This document shows, one piece after another, positions 1 to 8,205 of a stretch of 46,585 nucleotides of DNA (position 1 is its first letter; each line of letters opens with the position of its first letter). Source of the DNA: a virus. The translations under genes were made by a program, and so were the position numbers. A model generated the notes under the pieces. That model worked only from the letters and a program-made list of their open reading frames with translations. It was not told the DNA's origin and searched no databases. The stretch covers positions 1 through 46,585 of the IMG/VR virus record IMGVR_UViG_3300031841_002410; one strand, written 5' to 3'.

Positions 1-91
1 TCAACTTCTAGTTCTCTTATTTGCTTTTTATCCGTCCTAGTTACCATTTCAAAATCAGCACCCATAGACTTAGCTAGTTTTTTTACTGTGC
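1..91. repeat. Terminal direct repeat, left copy
   Basis: This stretch is identical base for base to 46495-46585. It lies inside a single minus-strand reading frame that stays open and in register across the join. The repeat is therefore best read as the overlap left when a circular or circularly permuted genome is assembled, not as a phage terminal repeat with its own function. Confidence 0.95.
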
Positions 92-1079
92 CTTGTACTT
101 TTGTTTCATACCACTTTTGAACTCCAGCACCTCTATGTAACTGTTGCACTGAACCTTTTATAGGTATCGCTACTTCTTCAGCTCCTTCATTAATGGCATC
201 GACTACTTCTCTTTCAAGACCTTTGCGTAACCAGGTCTTCTCAAAAGGTGACTCTGGTATAGTGGAAGGGCTTGGAGCATCTAGTTCATCAGCTAGTCTT
301 CGCAGTTCTTGTATAACATGAGGAGGCCCGTCCATATCTGACAACTGGCTGATAAGTATTCCTCCATCTATGTCGTATTCTTCGTACAATTCATCTATCT
401 CTCTTGATATTTCAAACTGGCCTCTGGGTTCTGGCGCATTAGAATTGGCATAACCGCTTTTTCTACCTGCTTGGTGTAAGTCAGATTGTACTTCCTCTAT
501 TACTCGTACGTGCTTACCATTCCATGTAGCGTCAAATACTCTAGAGTGCATAAGGTAGTCTTTAACCTCAGGAAAATGGGAAGACGTATAACGAGAAGGA
601 GTGTACTTATCATCAGCAGCTTGTTGTAATTTATAATAATTAAGCTCTTCACCTGGAAATCGTTTATTCCACATAGCTCGAACTTCGTCTAATAGGTCTT
701 GATTTTCTGCACTGTCAGGTTCAGTCATTAGTCGGTTAATTAACTTCTTGTCGTCAACTGTTAACCTATTACTTTTAGCTTGAGAAAACGTAGTAATTTT
801 TTCTCTATAAGAATTAGGTTTAGAAGATTTACCAGACAGACTATATCTTTCATAAGTTCCTTCCCCGTCTACTGTTTTAAAATTATCGGCGGGGTCACCA
901 ACACGGTCAACTATCTCTTCAGTAGAATAACGAGTCTCTGGCTCTAGATTCAGTTCTGCAAATTTAAGTTCTTCGTCTTTAACTCCAGCTTTCTTAAGAT
1001 TATTAGGTATTGCTTTACCTTTAATCGTGCCATCAGGTAAAGACTGTGCTGCAGATTTTAATAGTGACTTAATAGCCAT
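1..1079 (-). CDS. Ejected polyvalent virion protein, N-terminal part (continues at 46494)
   Basis: This is the first 359 codons of a gene that crosses the circle join and ends at 43686, for a total of 1295 aa. The ATG at 1079 overlaps the portal stop as TAATG, which fixes the start. Residues about 150-340 carry motifs of the large polyvalent protein-associated domains found in giant phage ejected proteins: EVQSDLHQAGRKSGY (196-210), PFEKTW (278-283) and QKWYETKV (321-328). I recognise these from family memory, not from a search. Such proteins are packaged in the virion and delivered into the cell with DNA; by position next to portal and tailspike this fills the role of T7 gp15/gp16. No lysozyme or transglycosylase motif was seen in this part. 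Confidence 0.8.
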   Translation of the reverse strand, partial: MAIKSLLKSAAQSLPDGTIKGKAIPNNLKKAGVKDEELKFAELNLEPETRYSTEEIVDRVGDPADNFKTVDGEGTYERYSLSGKSSKPNSYREKITTFSQAKSNRLTVDDKKLINRLMTEPDSAENQDLLDEVRAMWNKRFPGEELNYYKLQQAADDKYTPSRYTSSHFPEVKDYLMHSRVFDATWNGKHVRVIEEVQSDLHQAGRKSGYANSNAPEPRGQFEISREIDELYEEYDIDGGILISQLSDMDGPPHVIQELRRLADELDAPSPSTIPESPFEKTWLRKGLEREVVDAINEGAEEVAIPIKGSVQQLHRGAGVQKWYETKVQGTVKKLAKSMGADFEMVTRTDKKQIRELEV

Positions 1080-2920
1080 TAGCCTACTCCTTCGTTTGTA
1101 TTCTGTGGCAATTTAAATCCTTTGCTTAAAGGCTGACTACCACCAGAAGAACCGCCTTGAGCCATTTCAGAAGCTCCTTGCTGTGCTTCAGGATTTTCAG
1201 CTAAACTTTGCGAAGTCTGCTCTAGTAAAGCACTAATATTCGGGCTATACTTAGTTTTCATACTCTTAATAGACAAAGCGGCCATCTTGAAGAACGCTGA
1301 AGGATTAACCTGTGATAACATAGTACCTATATTACCAGACATAACAGTCTCTAACATTAGTTGAGCTTTCTCGTCTTCATCGTTGTAACTAGTTGACTCT
1401 ATATCTACTTCAAATTCAGTAAACATAAACTCCGATTGTTCTTCTGCTACTGGAGCTAAAACTATGTTACCGTCAGGGTCCTGGATAAACTCACCGCTTG
1501 CAGGGTCTTCCATTGGTAATAGTATAGGTTCCATTACAGGCTGACCTTCTTCATCAAGCTGACCTGTAGGTTGCATCATAGGTTTATTTATTTCTATCCA
1601 TCGATTACCAGAAGCTTCATCTGAAACTCTTAACACCTGGTTAGCCGTATAGAACTGCTTTATCAAATTAGCGGTGTCCCAACCTAATGACCTGTAGAAT
1701 GATTCAATTCTTGCTGTCATATATCTAAGTGACATAATAGTAGCATCTTTCTGTAATTTAACTTTTCTACCTGAATCAGAAGCAAAAGCCATACCTAAGA
1801 AGCTATCATTAATACCTAGTATTCTTTGTATACGGTCGAAAGACTTATCAATAATGATATATTGGTCTAAAACTTCTCGACTCATTTCTTCTACTTTTAT
1901 CTTAGACAAGCTTTCTACTTCGATTACGCCATTTACTCTGTTAACTGCTTGTCTAAAAATTTCGATATCTTCTACCGCACCTTCCTCGACATAAACTTTT
2001 TCAGAGTTAATCATTAATTGCAGTTTAATCAACGCTTGGTTAATAGCTTTCTGAGATTCCACTACGTCTCTAAAGATTCCATAGTACTCTGTCTTATCTG
2101 AGCTGTGTAACTTTTGAACTCGATAAGGCCACTTAGTTTCTTTATACGTGATTTCAGTTTTCTTTAGTATTTCATCGCCTGACCAGAATATAGACCAACG
2201 TTTACCGTCCTCGTCCACCATTACAGAGTGCACAACTAGGTAGTTATCAAATACTCTAAAGTAACCAGTGTACTCCCAACCATAATTAAAAGAGAACTCA
2301 GCTTCATCGATGTTCAAGAAGTTATAATAAGCATCTAGCTTTTCTGACGTACCTTTACCAAATGTGTTGTTAAGCTTATTCTTAGTCATCCACTTGAAAT
2401 GATGTAACCATTCTGCGTCAGAATAATCGTCTTGTTCACTGCTAGGGTCTAACACTAAGCTAGAATCTTTAACGTGATGAGATACTACCTTATTGATAGG
2501 TCTATTGAATCTATCGCGTTTTAAAGTGTCTATTACATCAGTGTAGCAGCAAAGTAAGCCAGAAATCATACCACCTAACTTTATCTTATCGCCTTCAATA
2601 TCAAATCGATTAGAGCGAAAAGTACTAGTTATAGCATCATTGAGTAAAGTAGCAGTGTCAGTGTCTTTCACATTGTCTGCAGATACTACTACAGTATTAA
2701 CCACTGTTGAATAGTAGCCTACTAACATTCTAGCAAACAGTTTAACGATGTTAAAAGTCTCAGCCGGCTGACCTCGTTGAGCTAATACATTAAGCTGCTC
2801 TACTGTGTACTGTCTATTGTGGTAGAGGTCCCAGACTTCATTAGCTTCTTTCCTGGACTCTTCAAAAGCCTCGTAGCCAATTCTAAAAGAATCTTTTAAG
2901 TCTTGTATATCAGCCTTCAT
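1079..2920 (-). CDS. Portal protein (P22-type)
   Basis: A 613-aa protein forming the dodecameric head vertex through which DNA is packaged and ejected. The N-terminus has the P22-portal pattern: an acidic helical start, a tyrosine/histidine-rich 'YHNRQYT' stretch, then 'RGQPAETFN' and 'LFARMLVGYY' at residues about 33-70. A basic stem-like region and 'RVNGVIEVESLSKIKVEEMSREVLDQ' type helices follow in the middle, and the C-terminus is low-complexity and Gln/Gly/Ser-rich. Length is in the usual 600-720 aa range. The start at 2920 overlaps the stop of the 533-aa gene. It is unusual that the portal is translated after the tail genes and lies on the opposite strand from terminase. Function is confident, subfamily moderately so. 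Confidence 0.85.
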   Translation of the reverse strand: MKADIQDLKDSFRIGYEAFEESRKEANEVWDLYHNRQYTVEQLNVLAQRGQPAETFNIVKLFARMLVGYYSTVVNTVVVSADNVKDTDTATLLNDAITSTFRSNRFDIEGDKIKLGGMISGLLCCYTDVIDTLKRDRFNRPINKVVSHHVKDSSLVLDPSSEQDDYSDAEWLHHFKWMTKNKLNNTFGKGTSEKLDAYYNFLNIDEAEFSFNYGWEYTGYFRVFDNYLVVHSVMVDEDGKRWSIFWSGDEILKKTEITYKETKWPYRVQKLHSSDKTEYYGIFRDVVESQKAINQALIKLQLMINSEKVYVEEGAVEDIEIFRQAVNRVNGVIEVESLSKIKVEEMSREVLDQYIIIDKSFDRIQRILGINDSFLGMAFASDSGRKVKLQKDATIMSLRYMTARIESFYRSLGWDTANLIKQFYTANQVLRVSDEASGNRWIEINKPMMQPTGQLDEEGQPVMEPILLPMEDPASGEFIQDPDGNIVLAPVAEEQSEFMFTEFEVDIESTSYNDEDEKAQLMLETVMSGNIGTMLSQVNPSAFFKMAALSIKSMKTKYSPNISALLEQTSQSLAENPEAQQGASEMAQGGSSGGSQPLSKGFKLPQNTNEGVG

Positions 2921-4518
2921 GACTTACCTCCGAAGATATCGTCCAAGCTTCTACGCTCTCCTGGAGGTTTAGTTTGTACTTCACCTACAGAATCAACATT
3001 AGTTAGCTCAATTCGTTTTTCAATCTGCTCTATTACCTGGTCAATTTCTTCCAGACTTGAACCTAAGTAATACTTAGCAACATACTCGTCATTAGTGTCA
3101 TACACAGACTGAAGTTGTCCTTTAACAGTACTAAGCTGTGTAGCTAATTGTTGTAGAACTGGTCCAGCCTGTTGACCTAAGTTACCAGCAGCGGCGTTGA
3201 ATGCGGCTATTTCACCTTGCGATAACGTAGCACCATACAAAGCATGTCGTATGGAGTTTCTAAACGTCTCGTAAGCAGATGTACCTACAACAGTGTCTAC
3301 CTCATTACTCATGTACTTTTTAAAGTTATTGAACATGTTATCTATAAGGCCTGTTTCTTCCTCACCAATTTCTTCGCCGGCAGTTTTACCTAAATGAGTA
3401 AGCTCTCTCATGTCTCTGACTACTCGCTTGTCTTGATTACTCAAAGACTTACCAGTTAACTTCTCTAACGCAGTAACATGTCTACCGGCGGCAGAACGAA
3501 CTTTCGGGTCATTCATGTCAGCAGATAAGAAATCGCCACCAGCTATTTCATCAAGCTTCTCTCTAGCTCCTTCAGCTTGCTCTAGATTTTTATTAACCGA
3601 AGTGTTAGGTTGAGTATTCTTACGACCTTGATTCATTGCTTCTTCACGAGTCATACCAGGATTCTCTTTCATTAGCTTGTCAGCTTCTCGCTCCTGTGAA
3701 GACCCGGCTCTCATAGTTTCTCCTGCTTTTTTAACTGCGTCTACCCAAGACATACTAGGATTTTCTTCCTGTATAGTTTTAGCTAGTCTTTCAATAGCAG
3801 AACCGCCAGCAGCATTACCAGCTCTTACTTTTTGTAATGCTTCATTTAACGGTATACCTAACTCATCTTTAATCATGTGTGCTGCTTGTAAGGTAGTACC
3901 CATTTTGTCATAAGTCATACCCGTAGACTGTAGTTGCATGGCCTGGTTTCTCATTCGCATAGACTCTAGCTGGTCAGCTTGCATTACCTTAGTAAAACCA
4001 CTAGCTGCATAAACGTTATCTAAGTTAATGAGTTTCTGATTACCGTCTTTACCTGTTCCAAGTAAGAAGTTTCCGTTCTTATCTGGGTCATTAAAATAAC
4101 CATTAATATCCTGGATACCTGCTCGAGATAACATTGCTTCAGTTTGAGGACTTCTGGTTAGTTTATCAACTCTGGCTAATTCACCGTACATACGTTGACC
4201 CGCTGGATTATTCTTGGCATCTGCTAAAAAGCTATTGATGTGTCTAACATCTTTGTCGCCTTCGTACCTTCGAAATGCACTATAAGTGTTATCCCGTAAA
4301 GTTTGATTATTCAGCTTGGTTAATTGAGCTTTAGTAGCTTCGAGCTCTAATTCTGATTTAGTCTTACGTAGCTCAGCGTTATTAACAAACTCTTCTGCTT
4401 GTTTCTGTCTAGCTTTAGCTTCAGCTCTACGAGCATTACGATTATCAGTATCTCTGATATACTCTTGAGTTTGAACTAAACCTTTAGTTATTCCTGCATA
4501 CATATGTGCATCTGACAT
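2917..4518 (-). CDS. Probable internal virion/ejection protein, 533 aa
   Basis: Not recognised as a named family. The protein is almost wholly alpha-helical by composition. Charged, Ala/Gln/Lys-rich segments with coiled-coil character occupy residues about 20-90 and 270-340 (for example KARQKQAEEF and REEAMNQGRKN), and the C-terminal part is rich in Gln/Leu heptads (VLQQLATQL, IDQVIEQIEKRIEL). There is no signal peptide and no clear membrane segment. It is coupled by TAATG to the upstream 197-aa gene and by a 4-base overlap to portal, and sits with the other candidate ejection proteins. A gp15-like internal virion protein is the natural guess; a portal-associated or structural filler role cannot be excluded. 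Confidence 0.6.
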   Translation of the reverse strand: MSDAHMYAGITKGLVQTQEYIRDTDNRNARRAEAKARQKQAEEFVNNAELRKTKSELELEATKAQLTKLNNQTLRDNTYSAFRRYEGDKDVRHINSFLADAKNNPAGQRMYGELARVDKLTRSPQTEAMLSRAGIQDINGYFNDPDKNGNFLLGTGKDGNQKLINLDNVYAASGFTKVMQADQLESMRMRNQAMQLQSTGMTYDKMGTTLQAAHMIKDELGIPLNEALQKVRAGNAAGGSAIERLAKTIQEENPSMSWVDAVKKAGETMRAGSSQEREADKLMKENPGMTREEAMNQGRKNTQPNTSVNKNLEQAEGAREKLDEIAGGDFLSADMNDPKVRSAAGRHVTALEKLTGKSLSNQDKRVVRDMRELTHLGKTAGEEIGEEETGLIDNMFNNFKKYMSNEVDTVVGTSAYETFRNSIRHALYGATLSQGEIAAFNAAAGNLGQQAGPVLQQLATQLSTVKGQLQSVYDTNDEYVAKYYLGSSLEEIDQVIEQIEKRIELTNVDSVGEVQTKPPGERRSLDDIFGGKS

Positions 4519-5111
4519 TATCCATTTCCTCCATTAGCATAATCAGCCAAAGCAGTTCCGATTGCTCCAACAGCATCTCCAACCGCGGCACCTGCGGCTT
4601 GTTCAGCGCTGGTCGCTCTATTGTTTAGTCTATCTGCTTGACGAGATAGACTACCCGATAACGAATCACCTGGGTTTTGGCCCAAGCCGACTTGTAAGAA
4701 CCTTAGTTTGTCTTCAGCAACCATAGCTTCAGATGAACGTCTAATGTTGGCACGTTCTACCATTGAAGTATTTTCTAATTGCAATTCAGCTGCCGCAGCT
4801 AAACCACTATCGTCTATACCACGTTGAGCTAATCTTTCAGTAAGTCCAGTAAGAGCTCTTTCTTTTTCTACCTCGTAAGCTTCCAAGCCCATGACTTCGT
4901 AATCTTCTGGCGATAATTCCATGAAGTATTCTCCAAGGTTTTCTTGAAGGCCTCCATAAATAGACTGCCAATCGTTATAACGTTGCTGTTCAAAGTCAAG
5001 CTGTTGTTGTTCAATCGTCCCAGCTTCCTTACGAGCATCTTTAGCATCTTTGTTAGAGAAGTATGCGCTTGTTAAAGCGACACCTCCTGCTATCACTGCG
5101 CCCCAAGCCAT
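4518..5111 (-). CDS. Internal virion protein, gp14-like/DNA-transfer candidate
   Basis: A 197-aa protein with a short hydrophobic, Gly/Ala-rich N-terminus (WGAVIAGGVALTSAYF, residues 3-18) followed by a long charged helix rich in Gln and Glu, then a conserved-looking 'GIDDSGLAAAAELQ' and a Gly/Ala-rich C-terminus. This plan (N-terminal membrane-active segment, Q-rich helix, small size, next to portal and other ejection genes) is the plan of T7 gp14 and P22 gp7-type proteins that build the ejection channel in the cell envelope. The start is fixed by TAATG coupling with the cupin-like gene. Assignment rests on architecture and position, not on a unique motif. Confidence 0.6.
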   Translation of the reverse strand: MAWGAVIAGGVALTSAYFSNKDAKDARKEAGTIEQQQLDFEQQRYNDWQSIYGGLQENLGEYFMELSPEDYEVMGLEAYEVEKERALTGLTERLAQRGIDDSGLAAAAELQLENTSMVERANIRRSSEAMVAEDKLRFLQVGLGQNPGDSLSGSLSRQADRLNNRATSAEQAAGAAVGDAVGAIGTALADYANGGNG

Positions 5112-5515
5112 TATTTAACCTCGCTTATTAATTTACTATTATCGATGACCTGTTCTTCAATCTTGTCCAGGTCAGTCTCATCAGTAACGTGAATATTAAT
5201 CCAGACTGTATCTTCTAAAGCATAACCAGCTCGCTTAGTACCTGGTTCAGACACGAAAATACAAGGAGCTGAAATTTCTTTTGTTCCATCTTCTGTAGCA
5301 ACTAAGATACGACCTTTAGCAACTATATTAAGATGTTGAGTTTTGTGAATCTTACCAGTCAGCATAGTACCTTTAGGAATGTTCATACAACGAGCATAAA
5401 CACCATCTGCAAATACGTGGTCTACAGGAGCTAAGCCTTCTGGCATCTTTCTTAAAGACTCTTCCAGCTTTGCCATACGTGCCATATGGTCTGCCAATTT
5501 AGTAATAGTACTCAT
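5111..5515 (-). CDS. Cupin-like small phage protein
   Basis: I set the start at the ATG at 5515, which overlaps the upstream stop as ATGA and gives 134 aa; an in-frame ATG at 5527 would begin inside the upstream gene. After an N-terminal helix the protein has a beta-rich region with cupin character: 'MLTGKIHKTQHLNIVAKGRILVATEDG', then 'APCIFVSEPGTKRAGYALEDTVWINIHVT'. These resemble the two cupin strands that carry metal ligands (His in KTQHLN; His in NIHVT). Proteins like this are common beside tail genes in aquatic phages and have no assigned role. Structural or decoration function is likely from position; enzymatic activity is unproven. Confidence 0.6.
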   Translation of the reverse strand: MSTITKLADHMARMAKLEESLRKMPEGLAPVDHVFADGVYARCMNIPKGTMLTGKIHKTQHLNIVAKGRILVATEDGTKEISAPCIFVSEPGTKRAGYALEDTVWINIHVTDETDLDKIEEQVIDNSKLISEVK

Positions 5516-6015
5516 AGCTGAGTCCAACCGTTAGTTATTGCTTGAGCAAAAGTATCTCCAGTTCTTTGAAATACTCTTAAGTTAGTGCCTGTATCTTCTA
5601 TCGCGACTATTTGCCAAATACCACCAACAAAAGAAGTAACGTTATGTGCGTATATAACGTAAGTAGTTCCTCCTGTTAAAGCAACTGGAGGATTCGATAA
5701 TGCACTACCTAGGGCACTAAACCTATAGTAGCCTCGTAGAGCACTCCAAATAGTTTCGTTAAAGTTATAGTAAGATGCATCTAGTTCTCTTCCATTAAAT
5801 ATGACCGCGTCCTCTAATTGTTCTACTCTTTCAATTAACGACTTTACATCAGATTGTAGTTTTGCTATTTGTTCAGCTTGATTAGTAACTTCGTCACTCG
5901 TAGTAGAACTTGTTTCAGCTTGAGACGAAATCTTCTCTACTGTTCGTTGAAGAAAGTTCTTTAACGCTATTGGGTTAGAAACGTCTTGTGGCGGTGTATC
6001 GTACAAATTAGTCAT
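5512..6015 (-). CDS. Tail-associated protein with coiled coil, 167 aa
   Basis: Residues about 20-75 form a heptad-rich coiled coil (TNQAEQIAKLQSDVKSLIERV followed by EQLEDAV), a trimerisation style typical of fibre and spike proteins. The C-terminal 85 residues are beta-rich and aromatic, ending in 'FAQAITNGWTQL', a style seen at the ends of phage fibre or needle domains. It overlaps the start of the cupin-like gene (ATGA) and the stop of the nozzle gene. It may be a short fibre, a nozzle plug or an assembly chaperone; sequence alone does not decide. Confidence 0.5.
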   Translation of the reverse strand: MTNLYDTPPQDVSNPIALKNFLQRTVEKISSQAETSSTTSDEVTNQAEQIAKLQSDVKSLIERVEQLEDAVIFNGRELDASYYNFNETIWSALRGYYRFSALGSALSNPPVALTGGTTYVIYAHNVTSFVGGIWQIVAIEDTGTNLRVFQRTGDTFAQAITNGWTQL

Positions 6016-7924
6016 TTTGTCGTCTGCTCGCTACGTACTCTAATTCGTGCACCGTACCAGTACCCGAAATGTTGAAGTGAATATAGTTACCTCTTTGCTT
6101 ATCTTGAGGTACTTTTAGTTCGTGTGAGTCATTACCAGAAAGACTTTTACTAAGAACTAAAACATTGTTTATATAAATCTTTACAATTATATCACCTTCA
6201 GAAAAAATGTACACTTTTTTGTATGCTTTTTCTTCAGTCATTCTACCTTCTACGAATCTAGGAGAAGTATAGTTAAAGGCTTCTACTGTAGTACTAGCGA
6301 ATAAAGAATATTGAAGTCCGTCTTTATGCCCGTACAAAACGTCTTTAGCTGTGACTAGTGCATTTATGTCTAAGTCTAAGTTCTTGATAATAGAATTGTA
6401 TCTAAAGTCTAATGCTGTAATGATACCTGTAGACTCTAATAAGTAATATACTTGGTCATGTATGACTGAATCTACAGGGTCTAAATTAATTTTACCTTGT
6501 TTCTCCTTAGTTACTACTTCTACTTTAGTTCCGTCAGAAGCACATATACCATCTTTAGACACCCACACAGCACTATCTTTTATGAATTGGATAGACGAAG
6601 AAGATACACAGCCCTGGTTAGCATCTAAGACTCGTTGAGCAAAATTACCAGGACTAGAACCAGTTACTATATACGTTGTATCTTCTGTTAAAACTAGCAG
6701 TCCATTAATAGTTGGAGCTATACCAGTAATAACAGCACTGAAGTTCAAAAAGAAGAAAGCAGACCAGCTATCAGGCTCTCCAATTGCTGAAAATCTTAAC
6801 TTAGTACCCTCAGCACCAAATAGCATAGCATAGGCTTCTGTTATGTGCTGAAGGTCTCGTGGAGGTGGCAAGTTATTCTCAGAAGCTAAGATAGTGCCGA
6901 TTATCTCGGAATCTTTTAATTCATCTAAGTAGGTGTCGTCTGCGTTGTTGACTTCCGCTACTAAAGAAAAATTAGCTATGTTACCACCAGAACGATATAT
7001 ACGTTTCTTATCAACCTGAGGGTCTGAAGATACTTGCATATTACTTATTGTTACTGTACTTAAAGTAACTAGTTCATCCGATACTGGGCTAGGCGCAGAT
7101 TCTGTGCCGTCTAAAGAATTGACGAAAGTGTACTTATAAAACATCGTGCCATCTATAGGAGCAAATGAACTGTCTTCATAGACATCATTAGCACTGATAT
7201 CGTAAACTGAATCATTTAGAGTAGCAACAGCGCTTGTTAGAGTTCCTACCTTATAGTATTGCCCTGCGTAAAATCTATATACCTCAACAGTACTGCCTGT
7301 ACTATAGTCTATATTCTTTACGTTACTAAGAGTTACATTACGAGTAGTTATTGCTGAGTTATTTAAGAAATGCGTATTTATTTCTCGTCTTTCTCTTTCC
7401 CCTAGTTCTTCTAAAATATCGTTTAGTCTTTGTATTCTGTTATCTACTAGGTTAACACTTATCTCTAGTACTGCAGAATTATAAGTACCATCATTAGCAA
7501 CTATGATATATCTGTGAATTACTGACGGTAAATCCCCAGCTACACCTGTTACTATATCTACGTCAGTTGGAGAAGCTATTTTAGTCGTTGTTGACGTAAC
7601 TGGTTTACTTACTGGTGCGTCTATACCTAAGTTATTAACCGAAGTGCCATCATATTTCTTAGGCCTATCAGATTCACTAGTTACATACAGCTTCTTTTGG
7701 AATTCTACAGTATCCTGGTAAGTAGAAGAACTAATGAATCTATCTGCAGCTTTGTAGTAAGTTGCAAATCTAGCTGTTGCAATTGCCGAAGCTACTTTAG
7801 ACTTTACAGGCGTAAGTATACCTTTCTCATTATCAATATTAGTGTACTCTACCGCTTCAGTTTGTCCTATCTGTTGAGGACTTTTTCGCGTGCTTAAGCC
7901 ACCATCAAATATTTGTAGTTTCAT
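6008..7924 (-). CDS. Tail nozzle protein (tail tubular protein B-like)
   Basis: A 638-aa beta-rich protein. The N-terminus 'IFDGGLSTRKSPQQIGQTEAVEYTNIDNEKG' is typical of phage nozzle proteins that start with an alignment segment against the adaptor. Residues about 300-480 show the propeller signature: 'KKRIYRSGG...FSLVAEV', then 'LLVLTEDTTYIVTG', 'NQGCVSSSSIQFI' and 'AVWVSKDGICASDG', the last matching the 'GC.s..S......v.w.s.dGi...dG' pattern of T7 gp12-like nozzles. It closes the tail channel and carries tailspikes. Length is below T7 gp12 (about 794 aa). It is followed closely by the small membrane protein gene upstream and the 167-aa gene downstream. Confidence 0.75.
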   Translation of the reverse strand: MKLQIFDGGLSTRKSPQQIGQTEAVEYTNIDNEKGILTPVKSKVASAIATARFATYYKAADRFISSSTYQDTVEFQKKLYVTSESDRPKKYDGTSVNNLGIDAPVSKPVTSTTTKIASPTDVDIVTGVAGDLPSVIHRYIIVANDGTYNSAVLEISVNLVDNRIQRLNDILEELGERERREINTHFLNNSAITTRNVTLSNVKNIDYSTGSTVEVYRFYAGQYYKVGTLTSAVATLNDSVYDISANDVYEDSSFAPIDGTMFYKYTFVNSLDGTESAPSPVSDELVTLSTVTISNMQVSSDPQVDKKRIYRSGGNIANFSLVAEVNNADDTYLDELKDSEIIGTILASENNLPPPRDLQHITEAYAMLFGAEGTKLRFSAIGEPDSWSAFFFLNFSAVITGIAPTINGLLVLTEDTTYIVTGSSPGNFAQRVLDANQGCVSSSSIQFIKDSAVWVSKDGICASDGTKVEVVTKEKQGKINLDPVDSVIHDQVYYLLESTGIITALDFRYNSIIKNLDLDINALVTAKDVLYGHKDGLQYSLFASTTVEAFNYTSPRFVEGRMTEEKAYKKVYIFSEGDIIVKIYINNVLVLSKSLSGNDSHELKVPQDKQRGNYIHFNISGTGTVHELEYVASRRQND

Positions 7925-8204
7925 TAGTCTTTTGAGCTCCTTGAAGTCTCGCTAAGCAAATAGAAATGTCTGTTAAAGTTTTACCCATCTCTGCGTGCGC
8001 GGTCGCTGTGTTCTCGGCTAATTTGTGCATAGCCTTAGTATTAGCATCCAGAGTTTCTTTAAGTGGGTCAGTCCTTAAAGTTATTTGCTCTTTAATTTCG
8101 TCTTTTGTATAGCTGTTCATCAGTTTCTTTAACATAAAGCCCCATATACCTATAGTTGGTCCTAAAATGATTAACTCAAACCAGTCCTTTAAAAACTGCT
8201 CCAT
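7905..8204 (-). CDS. Small one-TM membrane protein, holin-like candidate
   Basis: The start is the ATG at 8204 (99 aa), chosen because it has a clean GGAG ribosome site 7 bases upstream and avoids the 80-base overlap of longer frames. Residues 7-27 form one hydrophobic segment (WFELIILGPTIGIWGFMLKKL), followed by a charged amphipathic helix with KDEIKEQI and LTDISICLARLQ. This single-TM plus cytoplasmic helix layout is shared by some small holins and by unknown phage membrane proteins. A stronger holin candidate exists at 41102-41626, so this may be a second holin, an antiholin or a tail-linked membrane protein. Confidence 0.55.
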   Translation of the reverse strand: MEQFLKDWFELIILGPTIGIWGFMLKKLMNSYTKDEIKEQITLRTDPLKETLDANTKAMHKLAENTATAHAEMGKTLTDISICLARLQGAQKTNETTNI

Positions 8205-8205
8205 C

